Positions 25,233 through 35,200 are shown, numbered from the stretch's first letter. The stretch is DNA of 64,000 nucleotides from Curtobacterium sp. 9128 (GCF_900086645.1 NZ_LT576451.1:2790001-2854000), one strand, 5' to 3'. Notes: generated from the sequence alone by a model not told the origin. Made by a program: numbers and translations.

Positions 25233-25363
25233 TCCGCAACGAGCGACAGCGTCGCTGTCGTACGACAGCGGTGCTGTCGCAACCCCGCGCCCACAACAGT
25301 TGCGCGCGCGGTGCGACGACAACGTGGACGTCGTACGACAGCGACGCTGTCGTTCCGAGTCGG
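25233..25363 (-). repeat. 131-bp three-palindrome element, copy 3
   Basis: Same orientation as copy 2. The left palindrome is the perfect 18-mer CGCTGTCGTACGACAGCG at 25253-25270. The middle odd palindrome CAAC-A-GTTG is centred at 25298. The right core is centred at 25334/25335. Outer centres are 73 bp apart, and the element ends with CGTTCCGAGTCGG at 25363, exactly 65 bp from the centre as in copy 2. Confidence 0.88.
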
Positions 25364-25433
25364 GCTCCGATCGGTGCACAAGCGCACACAGGCACACGCG
25401 AGCCGGCCCGCACGGATCAGCCGACGGCGTGCG

Positions 25434-26282
25434 TCACACGGTCGCGTCCCCGGTGACGGCGAGGTCGCGGACCACGCCGGGCAGGGCCTCGATCAGGGCG
25501 GTCATCGTGAAGGGCCCGCCCCCGGACGCACGCCGCGCCGCGGTACCGTGCACGACGGCCGCGGCGGCAGCGAGGTGCGCGAGCTCCTCAGGACCGACCT
25601 CGCTCTCACCGGCCCGGCCGGCGACGAGCGCACCGAGCACCCCGCCGAGGACGTCTCCGGCGCCCGCGGCGGCGAGCCAGGGCGTGGCGGAGGACGCCAC
25701 GAGCCGCACCGAACCGTCCGGCGTCACGACGTGGGTGTCGGAGCCCTTGAGGAGCACGACGCTCCCGGTCCGCTCGGCGGCGCGGAGTGCCGACCCCCGC
25801 GGGTCGTCCTCGACGGCATCCCGGGACACCTGCAGCAGCGCAGCGAGCTCGCCGGCGTGCGGGGTCAGCACCGCGAGCGGGCCGAGGTCGACGAGCGGGA
25901 TGGCCCCGGCGTCGACGACCACCGGCACGCCGTCGTCGGACGCGTGCCGGAACGCGTCGGCGGTGGTCTCGTCGAGGTCGTCGAGGGAGTCCGCGGCGAT
26001 GCCGGACCCGACGAGCCAGGCCTGGACACGACCGACACCGGACACGACCTCGGGGCGGCGGGCGAGCACGGAGTCCGTCGCACGGGCCGGCCCGACGTAC
26101 CGGACCATGCCGATACCGGTGTGCACGGCAGCGTCGACACCCATGACCGCAGCGCCCGGGTAGGCGGCGGAGCCGGTCGCGACGCCGAGGACCCCCCGCC
26201 GGTACTTCGTCGTGTCGCCGGTCGGGACCGTGATCCACGAGGCGGCATCGGACGGGGAGACGGGGACGAAGTCGTTCACCAC
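25434..26282 (-). CDS. nnrD: ADP-dependent NAD(P)H-hydrate dehydratase
   Basis: Repairs damaged (hydrated) NAD(P)H, cytoplasmic. It is the YjeF C-terminal ribokinase-like domain without the epimerase domain. KYRRGVLGVATGSAAYPGAAV is the nucleotide-binding start, VVDAGAIPLV and LTPHAGELAAL follow, and the signature AAAGAGDVLGGVLGALVA carries the catalytic Asp. GTG at 26282 (or 26279) was chosen because the longer frame runs through the divergent HAD gene's promoter. No adjacent nnrE epimerase was seen. Confidence 0.88.
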   Translation of the reverse strand: MVNDFVPVSPSDAASWITVPTGDTTKYRRGVLGVATGSAAYPGAAVMGVDAAVHTGIGMVRYVGPARATDSVLARRPEVVSGVGRVQAWLVGSGIAADSLDDLDETTADAFRHASDDGVPVVVDAGAIPLVDLGPLAVLTPHAGELAALLQVSRDAVEDDPRGSALRAAERTGSVVLLKGSDTHVVTPDGSVRLVASSATPWLAAAGAGDVLGGVLGALVAGRAGESEVGPEELAHLAAAAAVVHGTAARRASGGGPFTMTALIEALPGVVRDLAVTGDATV

Positions 26283-26303
26283 CCCCACGTTACGGTGGAG
26301 CGC

Positions 26304-26936
26304 ATGAGCCTGTTCCTGCCTGGTCGTGTCGTCGTCTTCGACTACGGCGAGGTGATCAGCCGGACACCGCACGCCGCCAGGGACGCCCTGCTCGAGGCGA
26401 CGGGGCTCGCCGCCGACGAGCTCTTCCCCGTGTACCAGGAGCTCCGTCACGACCTCGACCGTGGCGACCTCTCGGTGCTCGACTACTGGCGGGCCATCGC
26501 CGCCCGCACCGGTCGGACCTGGTCGGTCAGCGAGATCCACCGCTTCTGGGCCCTCGACTTCACCGGCTGGTTCGAGGTCGACCCCGACGTGCTCGACCTC
26601 GTGGAGGAACTGCACGAGGCCGGGACCCGCATCGCCCTGCTGTCGAACGCCGGGTTCGACTTCGGCGACCCCTACCGCCGCTCCCCGATGGCGTCGATGT
26701 TCGAGACCGTCGTGGTCAGCGCGGAGGAGCACGTGCTGAAGCCCGACCCGTCCATCTACCGCACCACGTGCGACCGGCTGGGAATCACCCCGGCGCAGAT
26801 GGTGTTCGTGGACAACAGGGCCGAGAACGCCACCGGTGCGGAAGCGATCGGGGCGGTCGGCCACCACTACACCTCACCGGCCGGGCTGCGGAGCTTCCTC
26901 GAGCGCCTGTCGGAGACCGAAGGAGCCACCGCGTGA
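26304..26936 (+). CDS. HAD-superfamily hydrolase, subfamily IA (YihX-like)
   Basis: Cytoplasmic phosphatase-like enzyme. Motif I is VVFDYGEVI; the nucleophile Asp is present, and the position two residues on is Gly, as in YihX-type members (DLGNV). Motif II is ALLSNAG, motif III the Lys in VLKPDPSIY, and motif IV FVDNRAENATGA. The cap is the short helical C1 type. ATG at 26304 is 21 nt from the divergent nnrD start. Its stop overlaps the next gene's GTG (GTGA), so it is coupled to the oxidoreductase. Confidence 0.85.
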   Translation: MSLFLPGRVVVFDYGEVISRTPHAARDALLEATGLAADELFPVYQELRHDLDRGDLSVLDYWRAIAARTGRTWSVSEIHRFWALDFTGWFEVDPDVLDLVEELHEAGTRIALLSNAGFDFGDPYRRSPMASMFETVVVSAEEHVLKPDPSIYRTTCDRLGITPAQMVFVDNRAENATGAEAIGAVGHHYTSPAGLRSFLERLSETEGATA

Positions 26937-28015
26937 CGCACGCCCTGTTCGAACCGATCACCATCCGCGACCTGACGGTCCGCAACCGCATCTGGGTCTC
27001 CCCGATGTGCCAGTACTCGGTCGAACAGCAGGACGGTGTCCCGACGCCGTGGCACCTCGTGCACCTCGGCGGGTTCGCGAAGGGCGGCGCGGGTGCGGTC
27101 GTCGTCGAGGCCACCGGCGTCGTGCCGGAGGGCCGGATCAGCCCGCAGGACCTCGGCCTCTGGAACGACGAGCAGCGCGACGCGTTCCGGCCGATCGTCG
27201 ACTTCATCCACTCGCAGGGCGCCGCCGCCGGCGTGCAGCTCGCGCACGCCGGGCGCAAGGCCTCGACGTACCGCAGCTGGTCGCCGACGCAGGGCACCGT
27301 GCCGGCCTCGGACGGTGGATGGACCGCTGTGGCACCGTCGGCCGTCGCGTTCCCCGGCTACGACGTCCCGCGCGAGCTCGGAGTCGAGGACATCCGTCTG
27401 GTCGCGCTCGGCTTCGCCGCCGCGGCCCGTCGTGCGATCGAGGCCGGGTTCGACCTCATCGAGATCCACGCCGCGCACGGGTACCTGCTCCACGAGTTCC
27501 TCTCGCCGCTGAGCAACCACCGCACCGACGACTTCGGCGGGTCGCTCGAGAACCGCGCGCGGGCGCTGCTCGACGTCGTCGACGCCGTCCGCGCCGAGGT
27601 CGGTGACGGCTTCCCGGTCGTCGTTCGGTTCTCGGCGACGGACTGGACCGACGGCGGGCTGACGCTCGACGAGGTCGTCCAGGTGGCCCGCTGGGCGGCG
27701 GAGCACGGCGCCGACCTCGCCGACGTCTCGACCGGCGGCAACGTCGCGAGCGCGCCGATCCCCGTCGGCCCCGGCTACCAGGTGCCGTTCGCGGCCGCGG
27801 TCAAGCAGGGCGCCGGCATCGGGACGATCGCGGTCGGGATGATCTCGGACGCGTTCCAGGCGGAGCAGATCGTCGCGACCGGGCAGGCCGACGTCGTGAT
27901 GGTCGGGCGCGAGTTCCTCCGCGACCCGTCGTTCGCGCTCCGGGCAGCCCGCGAGCTCGGTGTGCAGGTCGACTACGAGCCGCAGCAGTACCACCGAGCA
28001 ACCGTCACGAAGTAG
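26933..28015 (+). CDS. NADH:flavin oxidoreductase, old yellow enzyme (YqjM-type)
   Basis: FMN-dependent ene-reductase that reduces activated C=C bonds, possibly for redox or electrophile stress. TIM-barrel with family blocks WVSPMCQYSVEQQDGVPTPWH (with the Cys typical of YqjM/thermophilic-like OYEs), QLAHAGRKAS, the active-site pair in EIHAAHGYLLHEFLSPLSNHR, FGGSLENRARA, and VGREFLRDPSFALRAARELG at the end. 360 residues is typical. The GTG start overlaps the HAD stop by 4 bases. Confidence 0.92.
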   Translation: MTHALFEPITIRDLTVRNRIWVSPMCQYSVEQQDGVPTPWHLVHLGGFAKGGAGAVVVEATGVVPEGRISPQDLGLWNDEQRDAFRPIVDFIHSQGAAAGVQLAHAGRKASTYRSWSPTQGTVPASDGGWTAVAPSAVAFPGYDVPRELGVEDIRLVALGFAAAARRAIEAGFDLIEIHAAHGYLLHEFLSPLSNHRTDDFGGSLENRARALLDVVDAVRAEVGDGFPVVVRFSATDWTDGGLTLDEVVQVARWAAEHGADLADVSTGGNVASAPIPVGPGYQVPFAAAVKQGAGIGTIAVGMISDAFQAEQIVATGQADVVMVGREFLRDPSFALRAARELGVQVDYEPQQYHRATVTK

Positions 28016-28175
28016 GGCGGATTCTCGGAAAGGCCGCCCGGCGCGGCACTACGATTGCAGACACTGTGGACGATCCTCCGAATCCTTCTTCGCCCCATCA
28101 CTCATCCGGCGCTCACTCAGTGAGCTGCCCTGACTCGTCGTGTGCCCGCACCGCTTCCTCGCGGGGGTGGACCCG

Positions 28176-29537
28176 ATGAGCGTCGTCGACATCGTCATGC
28201 TGATCGGCGGCATCCTGCTGACACTCGGCACCGGCGTCTTCGTGGCATCCGAGTTCGCGCTCGTGAACCTCGACCGCGCCGACGTCGAAGCACGCCGTGA
28301 CCGCGGTGAGGCCGGCCTGGCACCCGTCATCGGTGCGCTCAAGGTCACCTCGACGCACCTGTCGAGCGCGCAGCTCGGCATCACGCTCACCACCCTGCTG
28401 ACCGGCTACCTGCTCGAGCCCTCGATCGCCAAGCTCCTCGAAGCCCCGTTCCTCGCGATGAACCTGCCCGAGGGCATCGTCGAGACGGTCGGGTCGATCG
28501 TGGCGCTGGTCATCGCGACCCTGCTGTCGATGATCCTCGGCGAGCTCGTGCCGAAGAACTTCGCGCTCGCGCTGCCCCTGCAGACCGCGAGGCTCGTGGT
28601 CCCGCTGCAGATCGCCTTCACGACCGTGTTCAAGCCGGCCGTCGCCGTGCTGAACGGCACCGCGAACGCCGTGCTCCGCGCGATGGGGATCGAACCCCAG
28701 GAAGAGCTCTCCGGTGCGCGCAGCGCCGAGGAGCTCACCTCGCTGCTCCGCCGTTCCGCGTCGGAGGGCTCGCTCGAACAGGACACCGCGACGCTCCTGC
28801 AGCGCACGCTGTCGTTCTCCGAGCTCGACGCCAGCGACGTGATGACCCCGCGCCCCCGGCTCTCGACCATCCGCGTGTCCGAGTCCGCCGAGGACGTCAT
28901 CGCGCTCGCACGTCGCACCGGCTTCAGCCGCTTCCCCGTCATCGAGGAGGACGCGGACGACGTCGTGGGCATCGTGCACGTCAAGCAGGCCGTCGCCGTC
29001 CCGCGCGAGAAGCGCGCGGAGGTCCCGGTCGGGGCGCTCATGACCGACGCCGAACGGGTTCCCGAGACGATGCCGGGCGACACCCTCCTCACCGAGGTCA
29101 GGGGTCGCGGCTACCAGATGGTGATCGTCGTCGACGAGTACGGCGGCACCGCAGGGGTCGTCACGCTCGAGGACCTCATCGAGGAGATCGTCGGCGAGGT
29201 GTCCGACGAGCACGACCGGGCACGCATCGACGTGGTCCGCTCCCGCAACTGGCTGACGTTCCCCGGGCTCCTCCGCCCGGACGAGCTCGAGGACCGCGCC
29301 GGGGTGAAGGTCCCCGAGGACGGCCCGTACGAGACCGTCGGCGGGTTCATCATGGCGACGCTCGGCCGGCTGCCGGTCGTCGGCGACGAGGTCTCGCTCG
29401 AGGACGGCGTGTTCCGCGTCGAACGCCTCGACGGCCGTCGGATCGACCGGATCCGCTGGACCCCGACCCCGACGGACACCCCGCCAGGAGGCGTCACCAT
29501 CCCTGGCAGGGGCAGTCGGAAGGAGTCAGTCCGATGA
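28176..29537 (+). CDS. CNNM/hemolysin C-family transporter (DUF21-CBS-CorC), first of two
   Basis: Membrane protein of the CNNM/CorC group, linked to Mg2+ or Co2+ export. The DUF21 membrane domain has four helices (VDIVMLIGGILLTLGTGVFVASEFALVNLDR at the start and a LSMILGELVPKNFAL signature). A CBS pair follows (VMTPRPRLSTI, VVDEYGGTAGVVTLEDLIEEIVGEVSDEHD), and then the CorC/HlyC domain (VGGFIMATLGRLPVVGDEV). I chose ATG at 28176 after CGGGGGTGG. A 15-bp odd palindrome GCTCACT-C-AGTGAGC lies at 28111-28125 in its leader. It overlaps the next, homologous gene by 4 bases. Confidence 0.9.
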   Translation: MSVVDIVMLIGGILLTLGTGVFVASEFALVNLDRADVEARRDRGEAGLAPVIGALKVTSTHLSSAQLGITLTTLLTGYLLEPSIAKLLEAPFLAMNLPEGIVETVGSIVALVIATLLSMILGELVPKNFALALPLQTARLVVPLQIAFTTVFKPAVAVLNGTANAVLRAMGIEPQEELSGARSAEELTSLLRRSASEGSLEQDTATLLQRTLSFSELDASDVMTPRPRLSTIRVSESAEDVIALARRTGFSRFPVIEEDADDVVGIVHVKQAVAVPREKRAEVPVGALMTDAERVPETMPGDTLLTEVRGRGYQMVIVVDEYGGTAGVVTLEDLIEEIVGEVSDEHDRARIDVVRSRNWLTFPGLLRPDELEDRAGVKVPEDGPYETVGGFIMATLGRLPVVGDEVSLEDGVFRVERLDGRRIDRIRWTPTPTDTPPGGVTIPGRGSRKESVR

Positions 29538-30574
29538 GTTCCGATTGGTGGGGCATCTTCTGGCTCGTCGTGCTGCTGCTCGGCAACGCCTACTTCGTCG
29601 CGGCCGAGTTCGCCGTCATCTCCGCGCGCCGCTCCCAGATCGAGCCGCGCGCCGAAGAGGGCTCCCGCGCCGCACAGATGACGCTGTGGGCGATGGAGCA
29701 CGCCACCCGCATGCTCGCGACCACGCAGCTCGGCATCACGGTGTGCTCGCTGCTCATCCTCAACGTCTCCGAGCCGGCGATCCACCACCTGCTCGAGGTC
29801 CCGCTGCACCTCACCGGGTGGAGCGTCGAGGTCATCGGCATCGTCGCGTTCGTGTTCACCCTGCTGCTGGTCTCGTTCTTGCACGTGGTGTTCGGCGAGA
29901 TGGTCCCGAAGAACATCTCGTTCTCGATGCCCGACCGCGCCGCGCTGCTCCTCGTGCCGACGCTCTGGTACATCGGGCACGGCCTGCACTGGGTCGTCGT
30001 CGGCCTGAACGAGGTCGCGAACGCCGTGCTCAGGCTGTTCAAGGTCGAGCCGAAGGACGAGGCCGTCAGCGCCTACACCGTCGAAGAAGTGCAGACGATC
30101 GTGGAGCAGTCCCGTCGCGAGGGCACCCTGTCCGACGACGGCGGCACGCTCAAGATGGCGTTCGAGTTCACCGAGAAGAAGGTCAGGGACATCGCCGTGC
30201 CGATGTCCGAACTCGTCACCCTGCCCGAGGACGCCACCCCCGGCGACGTCGAGCGTGCCGTCGCGCAGCGGGGCTTCTCCCGCTACGTGCTGATCGGTGA
30301 GACGGGCGAGCCGACCGGGTACGTGCACGTCAAGGACGTGATCGACCTGCGTCCGGACGAGTTCGACGACCCGGTCCCGCCGAAGCGCATCCGGCAGCTC
30401 ATCTCGCTCTGGACCGAGATGGACCTCGAGGACGCACTCGCGACGATGCGCGCGGCCGGGCGCCACGTGGCGCGGGCGTTCGACGCGGACGGTCGAACGA
30501 CGGGCGTGCTCTTCCTCGAGGACATCCTCGAAGAGCTCGTGGGCACCGTCGAGGACGCGACCAGACGCCGCTGA
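29534..30574 (+). CDS. CNNM/hemolysin C-family transporter, second of two, without the CorC domain
   Basis: Paralogue of the preceding gene, 346 residues. DUF21 domain: WGIFWLVVLLLGNAYFVAAEFAVISARRSQIEP, then VVFGEMVPKNISFSMPDRA. CBS pair: DIAVPMSELVTLPEDATPGDVERAVAQRGFSRYVLI and ATMRAAGRHVARAFDADGRTTGVLFLEDILEELVGTVEDATRRR. It stops right after the second CBS, so it lacks the C-terminal CorC/HlyC domain that the upstream protein has. The pair may work as a heteromer; this split of tandem CNNM genes is common in actinobacteria. Confidence 0.9.
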   Translation: MSSDWWGIFWLVVLLLGNAYFVAAEFAVISARRSQIEPRAEEGSRAAQMTLWAMEHATRMLATTQLGITVCSLLILNVSEPAIHHLLEVPLHLTGWSVEVIGIVAFVFTLLLVSFLHVVFGEMVPKNISFSMPDRAALLLVPTLWYIGHGLHWVVVGLNEVANAVLRLFKVEPKDEAVSAYTVEEVQTIVEQSRREGTLSDDGGTLKMAFEFTEKKVRDIAVPMSELVTLPEDATPGDVERAVAQRGFSRYVLIGETGEPTGYVHVKDVIDLRPDEFDDPVPPKRIRQLISLWTEMDLEDALATMRAAGRHVARAFDADGRTTGVLFLEDILEELVGTVEDATRRR

Positions 30575-30613
30575 CCGCACGCTCCGCCCGCGACCGGCCG
30601 CGCGTTCCGCACG

Positions 30614-30662
30614 CGAAAGCGACAGATTCACGCAGGCATTCGGCACCGAACTGTCGCTTTCG
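30614..30662. terminator. Bidirectional terminator hairpin
   Basis: CGAAAGCGACAG at 30614-30625 pairs perfectly with CTGTCGCTTTCG at 30651-30662 (12 bp, 25-nt loop) between the convergent CNNM and guaB1 genes. A GGACGGGAGGC word follows at 30685-30695. Confidence 0.65.
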
Positions 30663-30703
30663 TGGCAGAGACGGGCGCACAGACGGACGGGAGGCCGTGG
30701 CCG

Positions 30704-32143
30704 CTACCAGCTGACGGGAAGCGGCTTGCCCTCTTCGTACCCCGCGGCGGACTGGATGCCGACGAGCGCACGCTCGGAGAACTCGGCCAGGCTCGTCGCC
30801 CCGGCGTACGTGGCGGAGCTTCGGACACCGGTCGTGATCATGTCGAGCAGGTCCTCCACGCTCGGACGCTCCGGGTCGAGGTAGATCGTCGACGACGAGA
30901 TGCCTTCGGCGAAGAGCGCCTTGCGCGCCCGCTCGTAGGGGTCGAGCCGTTCGAAGCGCTCGCGCACCGCCTTGGCCGACGCCATCCCCCAGCTCTCCTT
31001 GTACGCGGCACCCTTCGCGTCGCGACGGAGGACTCCGGGAGCTTCGAGCGTGCCCGCGAACCACGAGCCGATCATGACGGCGCTCGCGCCGGCGGCCAGT
31101 GCGAGTGCTACGTCGCGCGGGTACCGCACGCCGCCGTCCGCCCACACGTGCGCGCCGAGGGACCGGGCGGCCGCCGCGGTCTCGAGCACGGCGGAGAACT
31201 GCGGTCGACCCACCGCGGTCATCATGCGGGTGGTGCACATCGCGCCGGGGCCGACACCGACCTTGATGATCGACGCTCCGGCTTCGACGAGGTGGTGGAC
31301 CGCGTCGGCGGTGACGACGTTGCCCGCGACGAGCGGGATGCCGAGGTCGAGCGCCGCGACGGTGCGGAGCGCGCGGAGCATGCCGTCCTGGTGGCCGTGC
31401 GCGGTGTCGAGCACGAGGACGTCCACCCCGGCCGCGGCGAGGGCCTGGGCCTTGGCGGCGACGTCGCCGTTGATGCCGATGGCGGCCGCGACGCGGAGTC
31501 GGCCGGACGCGTCGACCGCAGGACGGTAGATGCTCGACCGGATCGCGCTCGTCGGGCTCGTGGTGCCGACGACGCGACCGTGCCGGGTGACCGGAGCGAA
31601 GTCGGCACCGGCCGCGGTGAGGACGTCGTACACGTGGCGCGGGGTGCCGGCGTCCTCGGCGTCGATGCCCGTGGAGGCGCCGTGCAGCAGGTCGCGCAAC
31701 GTGGCGTCGGGGCCGGCCGTGCCGAGGCGTGTGGCCGGCACGCACCCGAGGTACTCCCCCTCGCCGTCACGCACCACCACACCGCGTCCGGCGACCGGCA
31801 GGAGCTGTTCGAGGGTCTCGGCGACGGTGGTGTCCGCGCCCATCTCGATCGCGGTGTCGAACTCCACCGGTTGTTCCTTCACCCAGCGGATCGCGGCGTC
31901 GAGGTCCTGCAGGTGCATGTCCTGCGGCAGCACCCCGAGGCCACCACGACGCGCCAGGGTCGCCGCGAGTCGCGGGCCCGTGACCGAGTTCATGTTCGCG
32001 CTGACGATCGGGATCGTGGCGCCGCTGCCGTCGTTCGCGGAGAGGTCCACGTCGAAGCGGCTGGTCACCGCGGAACGGCTCGGGACCAGGAAGACGTCGG
32101 AGTAGGTCAGATCGTGCGTCGGCCGAGTCTCGTAGAACCTCAT
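30704..32143 (-). CDS. guaB1: GuaB1-family IMP dehydrogenase-like protein (GMP reductase in actinobacteria)
   Basis: TIM-barrel nucleotide enzyme of the IMPDH/GMPR superfamily. LTYSDVFLVPS is the family start, CBS-like inserts lie at about residues 95-215, and the catalytic Cys loop is GVGPGAMCTTRMMTAVGRPQFSAV. WADGGVRYPRDVALALAAGASAVMIGSWFAGT gives the phosphate-binding site. Mycobacterial GuaB1 was shown to be a CBS-containing GMP reductase rather than an IMP dehydrogenase, so salvage of GMP to IMP is the likely role. ATG at 32143 was chosen over the longer frame. The stop is 129 nt from the convergent CNNM stop. Confidence 0.88.
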   Translation of the reverse strand: MRFYETRPTHDLTYSDVFLVPSRSAVTSRFDVDLSANDGSGATIPIVSANMNSVTGPRLAATLARRGGLGVLPQDMHLQDLDAAIRWVKEQPVEFDTAIEMGADTTVAETLEQLLPVAGRGVVVRDGEGEYLGCVPATRLGTAGPDATLRDLLHGASTGIDAEDAGTPRHVYDVLTAAGADFAPVTRHGRVVGTTSPTSAIRSSIYRPAVDASGRLRVAAAIGINGDVAAKAQALAAAGVDVLVLDTAHGHQDGMLRALRTVAALDLGIPLVAGNVVTADAVHHLVEAGASIIKVGVGPGAMCTTRMMTAVGRPQFSAVLETAAAARSLGAHVWADGGVRYPRDVALALAAGASAVMIGSWFAGTLEAPGVLRRDAKGAAYKESWGMASAKAVRERFERLDPYERARKALFAEGISSSTIYLDPERPSVEDLLDMITTGVRSSATYAGATSLAEFSERALVGIQSAAGYEEGKPLPVSW

Positions 32144-32287
32144 GCTGCCCACTGTACGGCTCGGCGACATGCCTCGGTCTGACACCGAACGGACATGTGG
32201 AAACGGCTACGCTTGACCCCTGTGTGGAGCAGGGTTGCCCCGCACGACACACACGAGCATCAATCGACGGAGAGTGGGCGATCGGCT

Positions 32288-35200
32288 GTGTCGAGCCATC
32301 TGACCGGAACTGACGAGACCGCGGGCGAATTCGGCGCGAACGAGTGGTTGGTGGACGAGCTGTACGAACAGTTCCTCGCCGACAAGGAGTCGGTCGACAA
32401 GTCGTGGTGGCCGGTCCTCGAGAGCTACCACCAGGCCGCCGGCAAGGGCGCGGGCACGGCACCAGCAGCACCGGCGCCCGCGGCACCCGCATCCGCAGCA
32501 CCCGCGCCCACCGCTCCTGCAGCCGAGGCGAAGGGCGGGCAGATCCAGGCGAAGACCACGTCCAAGCAGCCATCGCCCCAGCCGATCCCGGCCGAGGCGA
32601 ACGACGAGGCCGACGAGCACGACGAGACCCACGAGGACGTGGCCACCCCCCTCCGTGGCATGGCGAAGACCCTCGCGTCGAACATGGACGCCTCGCTCAC
32701 CGTCCCGACCGCGACGAGCGTCCGCACGATCCCGGCGAAGCTGATGATCGACAACCGCATCGTCGTCAACAACCACCTGCGCCGTGCCCGCGGCGGCAAG
32801 ATCTCCTTCACCCACCTGATCGGCTGGGCGATGGTCCAGGCGCTCAAGGACTTCCCGAGCCAGAACGTCTTCTACGAGGAGCGCGACGGCAAGCCCTTCG
32901 TGGTGCAGCCCGCGCACGTCAACCTCGGCATCGCGATCGACGTCCCGAAGAAGGACGGCACCCGCTCCCTGCTCGTCCCGAGCATCAAGCGCGCCGAGAC
33001 CCTGACGTTCGGCCAGTTCCTCTCCGCCTACGAGGACCTCGTCAAGCGCGCCCGCGACAACAAGCTCACGCCGACGGACTTCCAGGGCACGACGATCTCC
33101 CTGACGAACCCGGGCGGCATCGGCACGGTGCACTCGGTCCCCCGCCTGACGAAGGGCCAGGGCGCGATCATCGGCGCCGGTGCGCTCGAGTACCCGGCGC
33201 AGTTCCAGGGGTCGTCGCCGAAGACGCTCGTCGAGCTCGGCGTCGGCAAGACCATCACCCTCACCAGCACGTACGACCACCGCGTCATCCAGGGCGCCGG
33301 CTCCGGCGAGTACCTGAAGAAGGTGCACGAGCGGCTCATCGGCCAGCACGACTTCTACGAGGGCATCTTCTCGGCGCTCCGCATCCCCTACAAGCCGATC
33401 CAGTGGGCGAACGACATCAACGTCGACCTCGCGCACCGCGTCGGCAAGACGGCCCGCGTGCAGGAGCTCATCAACAGCTTCCGGGTCCGCGGTCACCTGA
33501 TGGCCGACGTCGACCCGCTCGAGTACCGCCAGCGCACCCACCCGGACCTCGAGATCGAGAGCCACGGGCTGACGTTCTGGGACCTCGACCGCGAGTTCGT
33601 CACCGGCGGGCTCGCCGGCACCACGAGCGCGCCGCTCCGCGACATCCTCGGTGTCCTCCGCGACGCGTACTGCCGCACCGTGGGCATCGAGTACATGCAC
33701 ATCCAGGACCCGGAACAGCGCCGCTGGGTGCAGTCCCGCATCGAGGTGCCGTATTCGAAGCCGTCGAAGGAGGAGCAGCTGCGCGTCCTCGGCAAGCTCA
33801 ACGAGGCCGAGGCGTTCGAGACCTTCCTGCAGACGAAGTACGTCGGCCAGAAGCGCTTTTCCCTCGAGGGCGGCGAGTCCACCATCGCGTTCCTCGACAC
33901 CCTGATCCAGGGCGCCGCGGCAGCCGGACTCGACGAGGTCGCGATCGGCATGGCCCACCGCGGTCGACTCAACGTGTTGACCAACATCGCCGGCAAGACC
34001 TACGGCCAGATCTTCCGCGAGTTCGAGGGCACCACGCTCCCCGGTGCCGTGCAGGGCCAGGGCTCCGGCGACGTGAAGTACCACGTCGGCACCGAAGGCG
34101 TGTTCAAGGCCTCTGACGGCTCGTCGATCCCCATCACGATCGCCGCGAACCCGTCCCACCTCGAAGCGGTCGACGGTGTCCTCGAGGGCATCGTGCGCGC
34201 CAAGCAGGACCGAAAGCCCGCCGGCGAGTTCGGCGTGCTCCCCGTGCTCGTGCACGGCGACGCCGCGATGGCCGGACAGGGTGTCGTCGTGGAGACGCTC
34301 CAGATGTCCCAGCTCCGCGGGTACCGCACCGGCGGCACGGTCCACCTGGTCATCAACAACCAGGTCGGGTTCACCACCCCGCCGGAGTCGGCACGCAGCT
34401 CGGTGTACTCCACCGACGTCGCGAAGACGATCCAGGCGCCGATCTTCCACGTCAACGGTGACGACCCCGAGGCCGTCGCCCGCGTGGCCGACCTGGCGTT
34501 CGCGTACCGCGAGGAGTTCCACCGCGACGTCGTGATCGACCTGGTCTGCTACCGCAGGCGCGGCCACAACGAGGGCGACGACCCCTCGATGACGCAGCCG
34601 CTCATGTACAACCTCATCGAGGCGAAGCGCTCGGTCCGCACGCTCTTCACCGAGGCCCTCGTCGGCCGCGGGGACATCACACAAGAGGAGTACGACGAGG
34701 CGCACCGCGACTTCCAGGACCGCCTGGAGCGTGCGTTCGCGGAGACGCACGAGGCGCAGACCGGCACCATCCCGGTGATCACCGTCGACGACGACGGCGC
34801 CGTGCAGGGCCTCGAGCGACCGACCGCGCAGCGCGACGACTCCGAGAACGACGTCCACGAGACCGCGATCTCGAAGGAGCTCGTCGAGCTCATCGGCGAC
34901 GCGCACGGCAACCCGCCCGCCGGGTTCTCCATCCACCCGAAGCTGCAGGCGCTGCTGTCGAAGCGCACCGACATGACCCGCAAGGGCGGCGTCGACTGGG
35001 CGATGGCGGAACTCATGGCGATCGGGTCGCTCCTGACCGAGGGCAAGCCGGTCCGGCTCGCCGGCCAGGACGCCCGTCGGGGCACGTTCGTGCAGCGTCA
35101 GGCGGTGTTCCACGACCGGGTGAACGGCCAGGAGTGGCTGCCGCTGTCGAACCTCACCGAGGACCAGGCGCGCTTCTACATCTACGACTCGCTGCTCAGT

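Larger units (their letters stand above)
24673..25433. other. Long gene-free region carrying two palindromic elements
   Basis: The 761 nt between the GH16 start and the end of nnrD contain no gene with credible codon use; open frames here are Arg/Ser/Pro-rich. It holds element copies 2 and 3 in the same orientation with 309 bp between their centres, the GGACGGGAGGC hairpin between them (25071-25115), and imperfect direct repeats of CGGGCTCGGCTCCGCGCGTCCC type around 25180-25235. The GH16 promoter should lie in 24673-24900. Confidence 0.75.

Noticed and set aside
24901..25370. CRISPR array
   Set aside because: The repeated units are palindromic 131-bp elements in two orientations genome-wide, not identical short repeats with unique spacers; no cas genes are present.
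28016..28175. Mg2+ riboswitch (M-box/ykoK) before the CNNM genes
   Set aside because: The leader is only about 120-160 nt, the dyad at 28111-28125 is a simple 7-bp stem, and the conserved M-box elements were not seen.
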